From NCBI RefSeq assembly GCF_003573695.1, contig NC_039360.1, positions 125,822,336 to 125,886,335 on the forward strand: DNA of 64,000 bases, in the 5' to 3' direction. Every line of letters begins with the position of its first letter. The first letter of the stretch is position 1. Below are positions 36,413-46,965 of this stretch, piece by piece. This DNA is from Papaver somniferum (Eukaryota; Streptophyta; Magnoliopsida; Ranunculales; Papaveraceae). The notes beneath the pieces were generated by a model, which was not told the DNA's origin, did not search any database, and saw only the letters and a program-made list of their open reading frames with translations. The translations under genes were made by a program, and so were the position numbers.

Positions 36413-36651
36413 GGCAAAGCTCTTCGTCGGAGAAGAAACTGAAAGAAGGAACTAGATCCAGAATGTTATCATCGTACGAGGGCACTTTAGGCATTTAGGA
36501 AAAAACGCTTCATAACTCTCACACGTGTTTGGACTGGGAGTTAATTCTTTTGGTCCAAAAACAGAAAATCGGACTACCGCTTAAAAGATATCTAATGATG
36601 GACTACACATTAAGCGGGTTCTAGTAAACAGGATTAACCAGTAATTCCTAG

Positions 36652-37696
36652 ATTTGCGCATTCTCTATTGGTGTTATTTTGGGAAAGAAACGTGCAATAA
36701 GAAAATCTATCGATTGGGGATTCTATACTATTGATGCAGAGATATTTTACAGCTCATTCAAACGTGAAGAAGAGAAAAAGAAAATGAATTATTGTTGTAT
36801 CTCCCTGTAAAAGGAAAGGAGATTATTGTGAGTTATTTCACATGATGTTTTTTACCTATTGAGTATATAAACGATGTTAGGGGACCAGAGAGGGGGATGG
36901 AGAGTTTTGGGATAGTTTAGAACATTACAAAGTCGAAAAATTGAAGTTTCAGAGAACATCATTGTTGTTGCTGGTGAAGAACTCGGGAAGAACATTGGAC
37001 GTTAGAAGACAGTCTTATGTTTCTACAGAAACAACGACACCTTGTTGGCAGTCGTAAATAAACAATGACAGTGGCAGTTCATTTCTATCGTTCTTTCTAA
37101 CAGCTCGGTTTGTAATAATTATAACTGTTACAAACCCGGTTTTAATCATTTTTCTCTCATTTTCATCTTTGTAAACAATGAAATCAACTTTTGAGCGTGT
37201 TTCCAACATGATGAAGAGCTAAACCCATCCTCCTGTGCGATGGAGGAAGCCATTCTTCCAAAAGTTATGTGGCAAAATTTATTTAAATTTATTTATGCAA
37301 TTCTTTCATGATTATTTGCACCGAATGAAAATTGAGTAAATGATTTTTATTAATTAGTTGTGTTTTCTCTTGATGAAGTATGCTTAGTTTAGGGATTTTG
37401 ATACTTCATGCTTGCGATTAACAATTGATGTTTTGAAAATCTAATTTAGGCAATGATTAGAATCACAATCTCTTTTGATTGAAGTTATATTGTCTAGAAT
37501 TGCATGATAAAAATGAACATTAAATCACATGAATTTTGGTGAATGGTAAAATCCTGAACCCCGGTCTCTCCATAATTCTCACAAGACCTTGTTATTTGAG
37601 TTTATTATTTTCTTTTATAAAATTTAAGTCTAAAAAATCTGCTTTCACAAGTCTTGAACGAACCCTACTACTACAATCACTGTAAAAATACCATCA
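36652..37696 (+). repeat. 3' LTR of element E, first ~650 bases missing
   Basis: Aligns with 25894-26937. The alignment starts abruptly at ATTTGCGCA next to block X, so X replaced or removed the LTR start. Confidence 0.88.
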
Positions 37697-38065
37697 ATCC
37701 GCTACAGACACTAGCCTACTACAAGTTAACTTCGGACTGGAATGTAGTTGAGCCCTAACCAATCTCATACTGATCAAGGTACAGTTATGTTCCTTACGCC
37801 TCTGAATCCCAGCAGGACTCTACGCACTTGATTCCCTAAGTTAATCTCACCCACAACTAAGAGTTGCTACGACCCATAGTCGAAGACTTAATAAACAAAT
37901 ATGTCTCCCATAGAAAAGTCAATTAGATAGATAAATTTGTCTCCCACAAGAAATACCTAAAAGGTTTTGTTCCGTCTTTTGATAAATCAAGGTGCACATG
38001 AACCAATTGATATACTTGACTTATATTCCCGAAGAACATACTAGAAATATCAATCACCTCATAAT
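37697..38065 (-). repeat. Copia LTR fragment F, second part
   Basis: Continues 25244 after element E: ATCCGCTACAGACACTAGCCTACT… to ATCAATCACCTCATAATA. It matches element C at about 38826-39200. It stops at the CACTA terminus; the remaining ~1.6 kb of this LTR is absent. Confidence 0.8.
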
Positions 38066-38159
38066 AACTATTTGTGACGGGTTTTTGTACTATTTGTGAC
38101 GGGTTTTTTCTATTTGTGACGGTTTATGGATCCTCACTAATGGGACATGTTTTTGTAGT
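38066..38159 (-). mobile_element. CACTA (En/Spm) terminal fragment
   Basis: Read on the minus strand it starts CACTACAAAAACATGTCCC and then has three direct copies of a CCGTCACAAATAG unit. Both are typical of CACTA ends: a terminal inverted repeat plus subterminal transposase-binding repeats. Only ~95 bases remain, and the other end and any transposase are not in the window. Confidence 0.7.
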
Positions 38160-38406
38160 GATAAAAGATTTATACCACCCTGAACCAGTTACAAAGAGAA
38201 ATAAAATGGAACAAAAAGAGAAAGAAACAACCCACAGACAGGCAAATGCTTAAAGCCAGCTAAAAATAGCAACCTAAGAAAAGACAGGAACACACCAACG
38301 CCCTACTGCATGTTAATGAATCTCAAAAAAGATTGTATGCCAGCTAGTCATAACATCTGTGGCAGAGAGATGTTTAAACTCCTTGATAGCCAGAGACCAA
38401 GAATAT
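38160..38406 (-). pseudogene. LINE D, 3' end
   Basis: The minus-strand continuation of LINE D after element C. It resumes the ORF2 tail (SLAIKEFKHLS) and then a T-rich untranslated stretch ending near TTTGTAACTGGTTCAGGG. Together with 46966-52640 it makes one L1 element. Confidence 0.65.
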
Positions 38407-40791
38407 TGAAAAAGCGGGGGTCTAACAACACCACCCAATATTTCACTTAGAAATCTGTATGAAAAAACTCGAATATACTTTTAAGAGAATCAACAAGACT
38501 CAATCAATTAAAAGTATATCAACGAGTTTATATCTCTCTCTTGATTTGATTTCCTCAAATAGAAACTGCGAGTACTAATCAAATACAAAGAATAACTTGG
38601 ATGGTACCAAAGACCAATATCCAAGGATCAATCAACATCAATCAACAACCAAAGGTCGGATTTCCAATTGATTGATTCAAACACACAACCTTTATTATTT
38701 CAATTATATAAACGAATATATTGCGGAAATAAAAATAACACAGACACCAGAATTTTGTTAACGAGGAAACCGCAAATGCAGAAAAACCTCGGGACCTAGT
38801 CCAGATTGAACACACACTGTATTAAGCCGCTACGGACACTAGCCTACTCCAAGCTAACTTCGGACTGGACTGTAGTTGAACCCCAATCAGTCTCCCACTG
38901 ATCCAAGGTACAATTGTACTCCCCACACCTCTGATCCCAGCAGGATACTGCGCACTTGATTCCCTTAGCTGATCTCACCCACAACTTAGAGTTGCTACAA
39001 CCCAAAATCGCAGGCTTTGACAATAAACAAATCTGTCTCACACAGACAAGTCTATCAAAGGATCAATCTGTCTCCCACAGAAAAACCCTAAAATTTTTAT
39101 TCCGTCTTTTGATAATAATCAAGGTGAACAGAAACCATTTGATAATCCGGTCTTATATTCCCGAAGAACAGCCTAGATTAATCAATCACCTCACGACAAT
39201 CTTAATTGTATGGTAGCGAAACAAGATGTTGTGGAATCACAAACAAAGAGACAAAGATGTTTGTGATTACTTTTTATATCTTGTCTATCAGAGATATCAA
39301 ATCTCAAGCCAATCAATCTGATTGTACTCGTACCGTAGAATATGCCAGATCAGATCACACAACTACGATAAAAGTAGTAGCGGTCTGGCTTCACAATCCC
39401 AATGAAGTCTTTAAGTCGTTCACCTGGTTCTAGAAGAAGAAAACCAAATGTTAAAGGAGAACCGACTCTAGTACGCAAACTAGTATCACATGTAAGGTGT
39501 GGGGATTAGTTTTACACAATAGTAGATGTCTCCTTTATATAGTCTTTCAAATCAGGGTTTTTCCTTGGTAAAAAAGCAATCAATATTCACTGTTAGATGA
39601 AAACATGATTCAGATTCAAGCTAATATTTCTCAACCGTTAGATCGAAAACTTAGCTTGTTATACAAAAATGAAATGCATGCTTCTAGGTTTGTTAACCGT
39701 ACCCAAACGTTTACATTGTTGGTTCAACAATAGTTAACCAAAAGGTTAGCCTTATGAGCATTTAATATCAACCATGTTCTTCACCATAACTAGTTCAAAT
39801 GACTCAAATGAACTAGTTAGAGAGTTGTTCAATTGCAAGGACATCGTATGTAACTACACAAGACACAATTGAAGCAAAGATGATTTGATTCACTTGAATT
39901 GGTTCATAAATTTTTATATCCACGGTTTTTAAACTGCATTCCTTAGTCTTTTTAATGTTGAAGTTCAGAAATCATTTTCAGATATATAACCTTGTTAAGT
40001 TCGCACACTAGGTTCGCGGACTTAAGCAACCGGAAGAGTTTACAAACTCCAGCAGAAAATCTCGGCAAAAGACCTTCCGCGGATTCGCGGACTGGGTTCG
40101 CGGACTGGTACTCACACAACTAGTTTGTCAACTCTAGCAGAATTAAGTTCGGAAGTTCGCGGACTTGGCAACAAGCCATTCTTCCGGTTTCTCTTGATAT
40201 ACAAAGTTCGCAAACTTTGGTTCAAGGAATATGACTTATACATAAATGTGTTTCCACAAAAATGCATATGTCCATCATTTTCAATCATTGAAACATTCTT
40301 AGAGGACGTTATACAGTTGTTACACCATTTCTCGTCAAAGCAATTCTCAAGATGATTGAAACATATCATGACTTTCGTAGGTAAAGATAAACTTGGTCGA
40401 AGCGAAAAGCTTACCAACACATATTTTGAGATATAGATAGGCGAGGTATACTAGGTTCGAAATACCAAATGTGTATAATCCAAGTCTATATATATATCAC
40501 ACGACTTTTGGTCTCAAGAAGTAGGAGATAGAGTAGATAGACTTTTGAGTGACAGATAAGTTCAAGTCTTCACATACCTTTTTGTCAAGAAGTTCCACCG
40601 GTTCCTTGATTAGTTCTTCTACTTTTATGATGAATCTCCATGAAGTCCTTGAGCTCAGCTACACTTTCTATCCTAGTCTGAGGCTTATCTATAATAGACT
40701 AGAAATCAAGACTTATAGTTTTGATCACTACCATTGACAAACATGCTTGAGATAGCAACGCATGCGAGTTCGACCGATCAATGCTCTAACA
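38407..40791 (-). repeat. 3' LTR of copia C
   Basis: Reverse-strand LTR, TGTTAGAGCAT… (at 40791) to …CCGCTTTTTCA (at 38407). Short ORFs within it match equivalents in the other LTRs and are not genes. Confidence 0.92.
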
Positions 40792-40805
40792 ATCTCCCCC
40801 TTTGT
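40792..40805 (-). other. Polypurine tract of copia C
   Basis: GACAAAGGGGGAGA on the minus strand, directly before TGTTAGAGC. Identical in form to that of element A. Confidence 0.88.
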
Positions 40806-42448
40806 CAATTTTAGTGACAAAACTATCAATACATATGGAATACACAAAAGATAAAGAAACTTAAGTATCTCTTATTCCACATGTCTAAACTTCAACATTC
40901 CTCGAAATCTTCGTCACTTCCAAGTACTCCAATGATCCCAAAGGTTGTAAGTTTTGCATCACCGTTGTTGAAGGTCCGTAGCTATAACAACGAGAAATCA
41001 TCGGTCTCGATCATTGTTATACAGTGTCATAGTATTATTACACAGCGTCAAAGTTCAATTGTATCATAACTTCAACAATAATATGATGGTGATATGTATC
41101 ACTCCCCCTTAGTCAATACTCCATCTCACATGGAAACCACTCCCCCTTACACAATGATCCTAAAACCATATGTATTTGTAGTGTGAACTACATATTAATT
41201 CTCCCCCTTTTTGTCAACAAAATTGGTAAAGGTACAAGAACGGGATCATAATGAAATTTCCGAGAGAGACATTTCATGACTAAAAGAAAAAAATACATAC
41301 CAACTAATTTAGATGCAATCATAAAGCCGAAGCTAAATGCATTCATCAAGGAGTTTAAAGATACAAGATAACCCCTATAAAATTCCACAGCAGCACACCC
41401 CTCAAGATATGACCATTAAGCACAAGTTCAAAAGAACTCTCCCCCATTTGATGTCATTCCCGAAAGAACAACAAGAGTGACCTTAATTTCAAAAGAAAAG
41501 AAGGATTTTATTGGATACCAAAAACCATAAGAATGATTTTCCATATCCAAAAACTCAATCAAATTAATCACAAGTAAAACCCGTGACTAATTTAATCGGT
41601 ATACGCAGTCAAATCAAACACAAAAAGTGATCAATTCAATTGTTTGTGCTCAACATAAGAAAACTCATGGAGACACAAAAATACTCAACTAGATTAATTA
41701 CAAGAAAACCCATAATTAATCTAATTGGAACTCACAACCAAACTAATTACGAAAGTAATCAATTTAATTGTCAATTGTTTTGCTCGACGTATGAAAACTT
41801 ATGGAGCAATAACTAAATAACCAAACAAGAAGATTAATTTAGTTCAAAATGCTCAACATAAAGTACCTTATGGAGCAACCAACAAAGCTAATCAAAAATA
41901 ATCAACTTGGTTGTATCGTTCTCAACATAAGACACGTTACGGAGCCTCACAGTAATACATAAGAATATGGATCAGGGATGATCAATACTGCGGAATACAC
42001 AAGGATTCATTCTATCTTCAATCATTATTTGCATAACAATAGTAATAGACATAATCCTTGAAAACAAAAGATTTTAACCTATCTTCCATCAACATAATTG
42101 ACAATATAGGCTTAACTTTTGTATTTGTCAAAAGTCCATTCATCCTTTTACCAGTACGTGAATACCGAAAACGAACGACTTTACTTTTGACAAAGTATGG
42201 GACCTTCAAGTTCACGGACGCAAACATACATATCCCATAACAAGTTGCAATATAAAAAAATCATAAAGATTAATACTGCAAAAACAACATCCTCCAAATA
42301 TTTTTAGAATTTTATACCAATAAACCTAAAAAATAACATAAGAAGATGAAAAAAATAACAGCTATGTGTAGTCACAATCATTGTTATTCAAGCACTAGTT
42401 ATTCTTCCAACTAAACCAAAAAGAAGACCTACTAGGCAACAAATAAAC
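40806..42448 (-). other. Element C 3' internal non-coding region
   Basis: The counterpart of element A 3106-4499 plus 20162-20390. It shares several GGGGGAG runs and GCTTAATGGTCAT-type segments. It shows the uninterrupted sequence into which B inserted in A (CACTATAAC region near 41030). No coding seen. Confidence 0.75.
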
Positions 42449-42883
42449 TCAGTTTTCCTTGATGATTTCATACCTTTGGAATGGTCCATCGAAATAGGAG
42501 TCACTGATATCCTTGATTTTGTTGACTGTAGACACACCATGTTCATGAGTCAGAACGTTAGTTTTTCGATCAAAAATGCGAACAAAGTGTCGAGCCTTAG
42601 CGCAGTCAAGAATAACTTTCTTCTGATTTCTGATCAAGATATTCTGAGTACCAAGGATTTTTGTCTGTTCATCAATAAGCTGGTTTATCTGCAGTTGAAG
42701 ATTAGCAAGTTCGTTCTTTACTTCATTCTGAACGAGAATTAAATCCTTGACCGATTCTCCAATCCAAGAGTTATACTCTTTTCTTTCATGTGTCTTCTTC
42801 AAAATAAACTCTTTAGAAGGATAACTTCCTTTGAGATCATCCTTTACAGTAGGGTTAACTTCTTCGTTGAGAACAGTTTCCAT
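42449..42883 (-). CDS. Coiled-coil ORF downstream of gag in element C
   Basis: A 144-codon ORF starting METVLNEEVNPTV. Residues ~45-100 form a long amphipathic helix (VKDLILVQNEVKNELANLQ, QINQLIDEQTKI), then a basic region KKVILDCAKARHF. It occupies the same place as the 2776-3105 ORF of A but is not clearly homologous. It could be a relic of the SIRE/Maximus env-like ORF or a family-specific accessory gene. An open frame of this length without stops suggests recent constraint, but this is unproven. Confidence 0.5.
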   Translation of the reverse strand: METVLNEEVNPTVKDDLKGSYPSKEFILKKTHERKEYNSWIGESVKDLILVQNEVKNELANLQLQINQLIDEQTKILGTQNILIRNQKKVILDCAKARHFVRIFDRKTNVLTHEHGVSTVNKIKDISDSYFDGPFQRYEIIKEN

Positions 42884-42916
42884 CGAGTTCCTTTATGAAG
42901 ATTAATGAACGCATAT

Positions 42917-42917
42917 A

Positions 42918-42962
<45 letters not shown>
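42917..42962. repeat. (TA)n microsatellite
   Basis: About 22 uninterrupted TA dinucleotides between the coiled-coil ORF and gag. Absent from element A. Confidence 0.95.
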
Positions 42963-42964
<2 letters not shown>

Positions 42965-43222
42965 AAAAAATACATCCTGGATAGAAACCCTAGAGTTCCT
43001 TGAGGAGATAAGGACGTTCGTGGACTAAGCCATAAAACAAAATGGACCCAACCGGGAAAACTGCATACTGTGTCGCTTTTAAAATTTCTCCAGCCCTAAA
43101 AAGAAGGTCACAGTGATGAAAGAAAGAAATACTAAAAACTCATATCAATAGATATCAATCATACATACTAATGAAAATCAGATAATTACTTGAGCATCTC
43201 TCAAACATCATCCTCGTATCTC

Positions 43223-44431
43223 TCAAGCTAGATACAAGAACAGAACTTTAGCAGAGGGAGACATAGTCTCACCATAGGTTTTGAGAGAGTAGTTGTGATT
43301 TCTACCAGGACATCTGATCTCAGCATTTCTTGTCTTCCCATGGTAGTTTCCATTTTTAGGGAAATTTCTCATAGGTCTTATTGAAAGCTCAAGAGAAGAA
43401 GCTTTCTGATTACTGAGTCTAGGACCTCTAGAGATCGGTTCAAGAGGATTTTCCGAGATGGGTTTCCAAACTCTAGACTCAGATTTACCAGAGTTGTTCT
43501 TATAAGCACAGGTCATGCTTTCTTCAGCAACATAAGAATTTAAACCACTAGAATCCACAGAAGTCCTGTAATGATTCTTAGGGAAGAGATCATTTTTATA
43601 AGATGTCTGGTTTCTTGTGAGTATGAGGTTCACTGCAGTAGTCGACTGACTATTTACTCCATTGACTGTGGAAAGAAGCAAATTACGAAGTTTAGAAATT
43701 TGTTTCTTCCTGGCAAAGCAAAGGATATCATAGTGATTCCCTTTTCCACAGAAGGTACAGTTTCGTGGAGAAGACGCAACAGACGGCATCTGTTTTAAGT
43801 TTACAGCCCTGTGAGAAGATTGTAAGTTATATAAACTTTTTTCGACACGATCTTCTTTTGGAGGATATTTCTTCATGTACTGTATGTCAAGAGGAACAGT
43901 TGGAACATAAGAACTTTTCCTTAAAACAGAGTTTTCCTTTTCCAAGGGCACACACTGTTTATGGGCTAGTGAAAGTGACGCTTCTAGCTTCTCTTTTTTA
44001 ACACGAAGTCTGTCAAGATCGAATGAATGCGTCTTGATCAACCATTTTTCTCTAATTGAGCCTTCTTTGATAATCCTTTTAAGATCACAAATCTTTTCAC
44101 GCTGTAGATTATTCTCTTGAAGAAGTTTCTAAATATCCTTAGAGAAGGACTCAATAATGTTATAGAGTATACGTTCTCGATCAATAGACTTTTCAAATTC
44201 ATCGATGAGTTGATCATGATTCTGAAGATCAACAAACTCAGTAGAATTTTTTGCGATTCTTGTGAGATCCATTTCAGCTTTTTCCATTGTGTCCAATGTC
44301 TCATTGGAGGAAGTGTTATCAACACAAGATGAGTCAATTTTCTTACCTCGGGATTCAGAAGAATCAACTAAGGAGCATACCTTTGAGGTATTCCCGAGGC
44401 AACTGACATAGTTGAAAGCTTTGGGAGGCAT
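43223..44431 (-). pseudogene. Copia gag C-terminal half with CCHC knuckle, one in-frame TAG
   Basis: A single frame from 44431 (MPPKAFNYVSCLG) to 43223, broken only by TAG at 44129-44131. The middle part is coiled coil (DLDRLRVKKEKLEASLSLAH), as in SIRE-type gags. A CCHC zinc knuckle follows: CTFCGKGNHYDILC (C-x2-C-x4-H-x4-C) at ~43755-43714. The C-terminal ~150 residues are basic and Ser/Asn-rich without a protease motif. The N-terminal UBN2 part seen in element A is missing, and the ORF starts 81 bases after the primer site, so the missing part was cleanly lost. Confidence 0.82.
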
Positions 44432-44511
44432 CTTGGTATGCGTAAGAGATTATTTCCTCAGACTCAAATTGCTACAAACACAGACTTGTAAGGTCTTGAA
44501 CGAGTTTGCCT

Positions 44512-44523
44512 ACTCTGATACCA
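44512..44523 (-). other. Primer binding site of copia C
   Basis: TGGTATCAGAGT on the minus strand, tRNA-Met type, next to the 5' LTR. Confidence 0.9.
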
Positions 44524-44525
44524 AT

Positions 44526-46965
44526 TGAAAAACCGGAGGTCTAACAACACCACCCAATATTTCGCTTAGCAATCTGTATGGACAAACTCAAATATACTTT
44601 TAAGAGAATCAACAAGATTCAATCAATTAAAAGTATATCAACGAGTTTATATCTCTGTCTTGATTTGATTTCCTCAAACAGAAACTGCAAGTACTAATCA
44701 AATACAAGGAATAACTTGGATAGTACCAAAGACCAATATCCAAGGATCAATCAATATAAATCAACAACCAAAGGTCGTATTTCCAATTGATTGATTCAAA
44801 CACACAACTTGTATTATTTCAATTATATAAACAAATATAATGCGGAAATAGAAATAAAACAGACACCAGAATTTTGTTAACGAGGAAACCGCAAATGCAG
44901 AAATACCTCGGGACCTAGTCCAGATTGAACACACAGTGTATTAAGCCGCTACAGACACTAGCCTACTCCAAGCTAACTTTGGAGTGGACTGTAGTTGAAC
45001 CCCAATCAGTCTCCCACTGATCCAAGGTGCAGTTGTACTCCCTACGCCTCTGATCCCAGCAGGATACTCCGCACTTGATTCCCTTAGCTGATCTCACCCA
45101 CAACTAAGAGCTGCTACGACCCAAAATTGCAGGCTTTGACAATAAACAAATCTGTCTCACACAGACAAGTCTATCAAAGGATCAATCTGTCTCCCACAGA
45201 AAAACCCTAAAGTTTGTGTTCCGTCTTTTAATCATAATCAAGGTGAACAGGAACAAATTGATAATCCGGTCTTATATTCCCAAAGAACAGCCTAGATTAA
45301 TCAATCACCTCACAACAATCTTAATCGTATAGTAGCGAAACAAGATGTTGTGGAATCACAAACAATGAGACGAAGATGTTTGTGGTTACTTTTTATATCT
45401 TTCCTATCGGAGATATAAAATCTCAAGCCAATCAATCTGATTGTACTCGTACGATAGAAGATGCAAGATCAGATCACACAACTGCGATAAAAGAAGTAAC
45501 GGTCTGGCTTCACAATCCCAATTAAGTCTTTAAGTCGTTAACCTGGTTTTAGAAGAAGAAAACCAAAGGTTAAAGGGAAACCGACTCTAGTACGCAAACT
45601 AGTATCACACGTAAGGTGTGGGGATTAGTTTTGCACAATACTAGATGTCTCTTTTATATAGTCTTTCAAATCAGGTTTTTTTCTTGGTAACAAAGCAATC
45701 AATATTCATCGTTAGATGAAAACCTGATTTAGATTCAAGCTAATATTTCTCAACCGTTAGATCGAAAACTTAGCTTGTTATACACAAATGAAATGCACGC
45801 TTCTAGGTTTGTTAACCGTACCCAAACGTGTACATTGTTGGTTCAACAATAGTTAACCAAAAGGTTAGCCATATGAGCATTTCATATCAACCATGTTCTT
45901 CTTGACCCTAACTAGTTCAAATGATTCAAATGAACTAGTTAGAGAGTTGTTCAATTACAAGAAAATCTTATGTAACTACACAAGATACAATTGAAGCAAA
46001 GATGATTCGAATCACTTGAATCGGTTCATGAACTTTTATAGCCACGGTTTGAAAACTGCATTTCTTAGTCTTTTTAAAGTTTAAGTTCAGAAATCATCTT
46101 CAGATATACAACCTTCTTCAGTTCGCACACTAGGTTCGCGGACTTAAGAAACCGGCAGTGTTTACAAACTCCAGCAGAAAATCTCGGTAAAAGACCTTCC
46201 GCCGGTTCGCGGACTGGGTTTGCGGACTGGTACTCACGCAACTAGTTTGTCTACTCCAGCAGAATTTCTCGAGATGAGAAGTTCGGCAGTTCGCGGACTG
46301 AGGTCACGGACTTGGCAACAAGCCATTCTTTTGGTTTTTCTTGATCAACAAAGTTCGCAAACTTTGGTTCAAGGAATAAGACTTATACATAAATGTGTTT
46401 CCACAACAATGCTTATTTTCATCATTGGTTACGTAATCTAAACTCTCATTTCAATCATTGAAACATTCTTAGAGCATGTTATACAGTTGTTACACCATTT
46501 CTCGTGAAAGCAATTTTCAAGATGATTGAAACATATCATGACTTTCGTCACTAGGTAAAGATAAACTTGGTCAAAGCGAAAAGCTTACCAACACATATTT
46601 CGAGATATAGATAGGCGAGGTATACTCGTCTAGAAATACCAAATGTGTACAATCCAAGTGTATCTATATAGCGTACGACTTTTTGTCTCAAGAAGTAGGA
46701 GATAGAGTAGATAGACTTTTGAGTGACAGATAAGTTCAAGTCTTAACATACCTTTTTGTCGAGAAGTTACACCGGTTCCTTGAGTAGTTTTTCTAGTTGT
46801 ATGATGAATCGCCATGAAGTCCTTGAGCTTAACTACACTTTCTACCCTAGTCCGAGACTTAGCTATAATAGACTAGAAATCAAGACTTATAGTTTTGATC
46901 ACTAACATTGACAAACATGCTTGAGATAGCAATGCATGCGAGTTCGACTGAGCAATGCTCTAACA
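44526..46965 (-). repeat. 5' LTR of copia C
   Basis: Reverse-strand LTR from TGTTAGAGCAT (46965) to CCGGTTTTTCA (44526). Very similar to 38407-40791, with differences visible every few tens of bases. Confidence 0.92.

Larger units (their letters stand above)
31850..36651. mobile_element. Block X: unclassified insertion with palindromic repeats and gene pieces
   Basis: A 4.8 kb block between the Athila 3' region and a truncated Athila 3' LTR. It is full of near-palindromic units around TACATATYRATATGTA, has an internal ~540-base duplication, and carries a spliced two-exon fragment of a FES1-like gene on the minus strand. No transposase or clear terminal inverted repeats were found. The right border ends CCTAG next to ATTTGCG; a CTAG end would suit a Helitron, but no TC start or typical hairpin is evident, so the class stays open. 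The left border is approximate. Confidence 0.5.
25245..37696 (+). mobile_element. Athila-like Ty3/gypsy element E, pol deleted, inserted in copia LTR F
   Basis: Bounded by TGATAGACAC and ACCATCA, flanked by AGCCG (25240-25244) and ATCCG (37697-37701), a 5-bp duplication with one mismatch. It holds a 5' LTR, a TGGCGCCG-type primer site, a gag-protease ORF, pol-end or env-like relics and an Athila-type 3' region, then an inserted/replaced block X and a truncated 3' LTR. Without X it would be about 7.7 kb. No reverse transcriptase is present. Confidence 0.88.
38407..46965 (-). mobile_element. Copia element C, full-length gag-only copy of family A
   Basis: An 8.56 kb element with 2.39 and 2.44 kb LTRs, a tRNA-Met-type primer site, a polypurine tract and a 3.73 kb internal region. 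The flanks are AATAT and ATTAT (5 bp, one mismatch). It encodes a gag C-terminal half with a CCHC knuckle and a coiled-coil ORF; protease, integrase and RT are absent. It inserted in the ORF2 end of LINE D. Confidence 0.92.

Noticed and set aside
31850..36651. Helitron call for block X
   Set aside because: The right side ends CTAG but no TC start, Rep/helicase or proper 3' hairpin was found.
36652..37696. Second independent Athila element
   Set aside because: The sequence aligns with the 5' LTR of E and has a matching target copy, so it is E's own 3' LTR.
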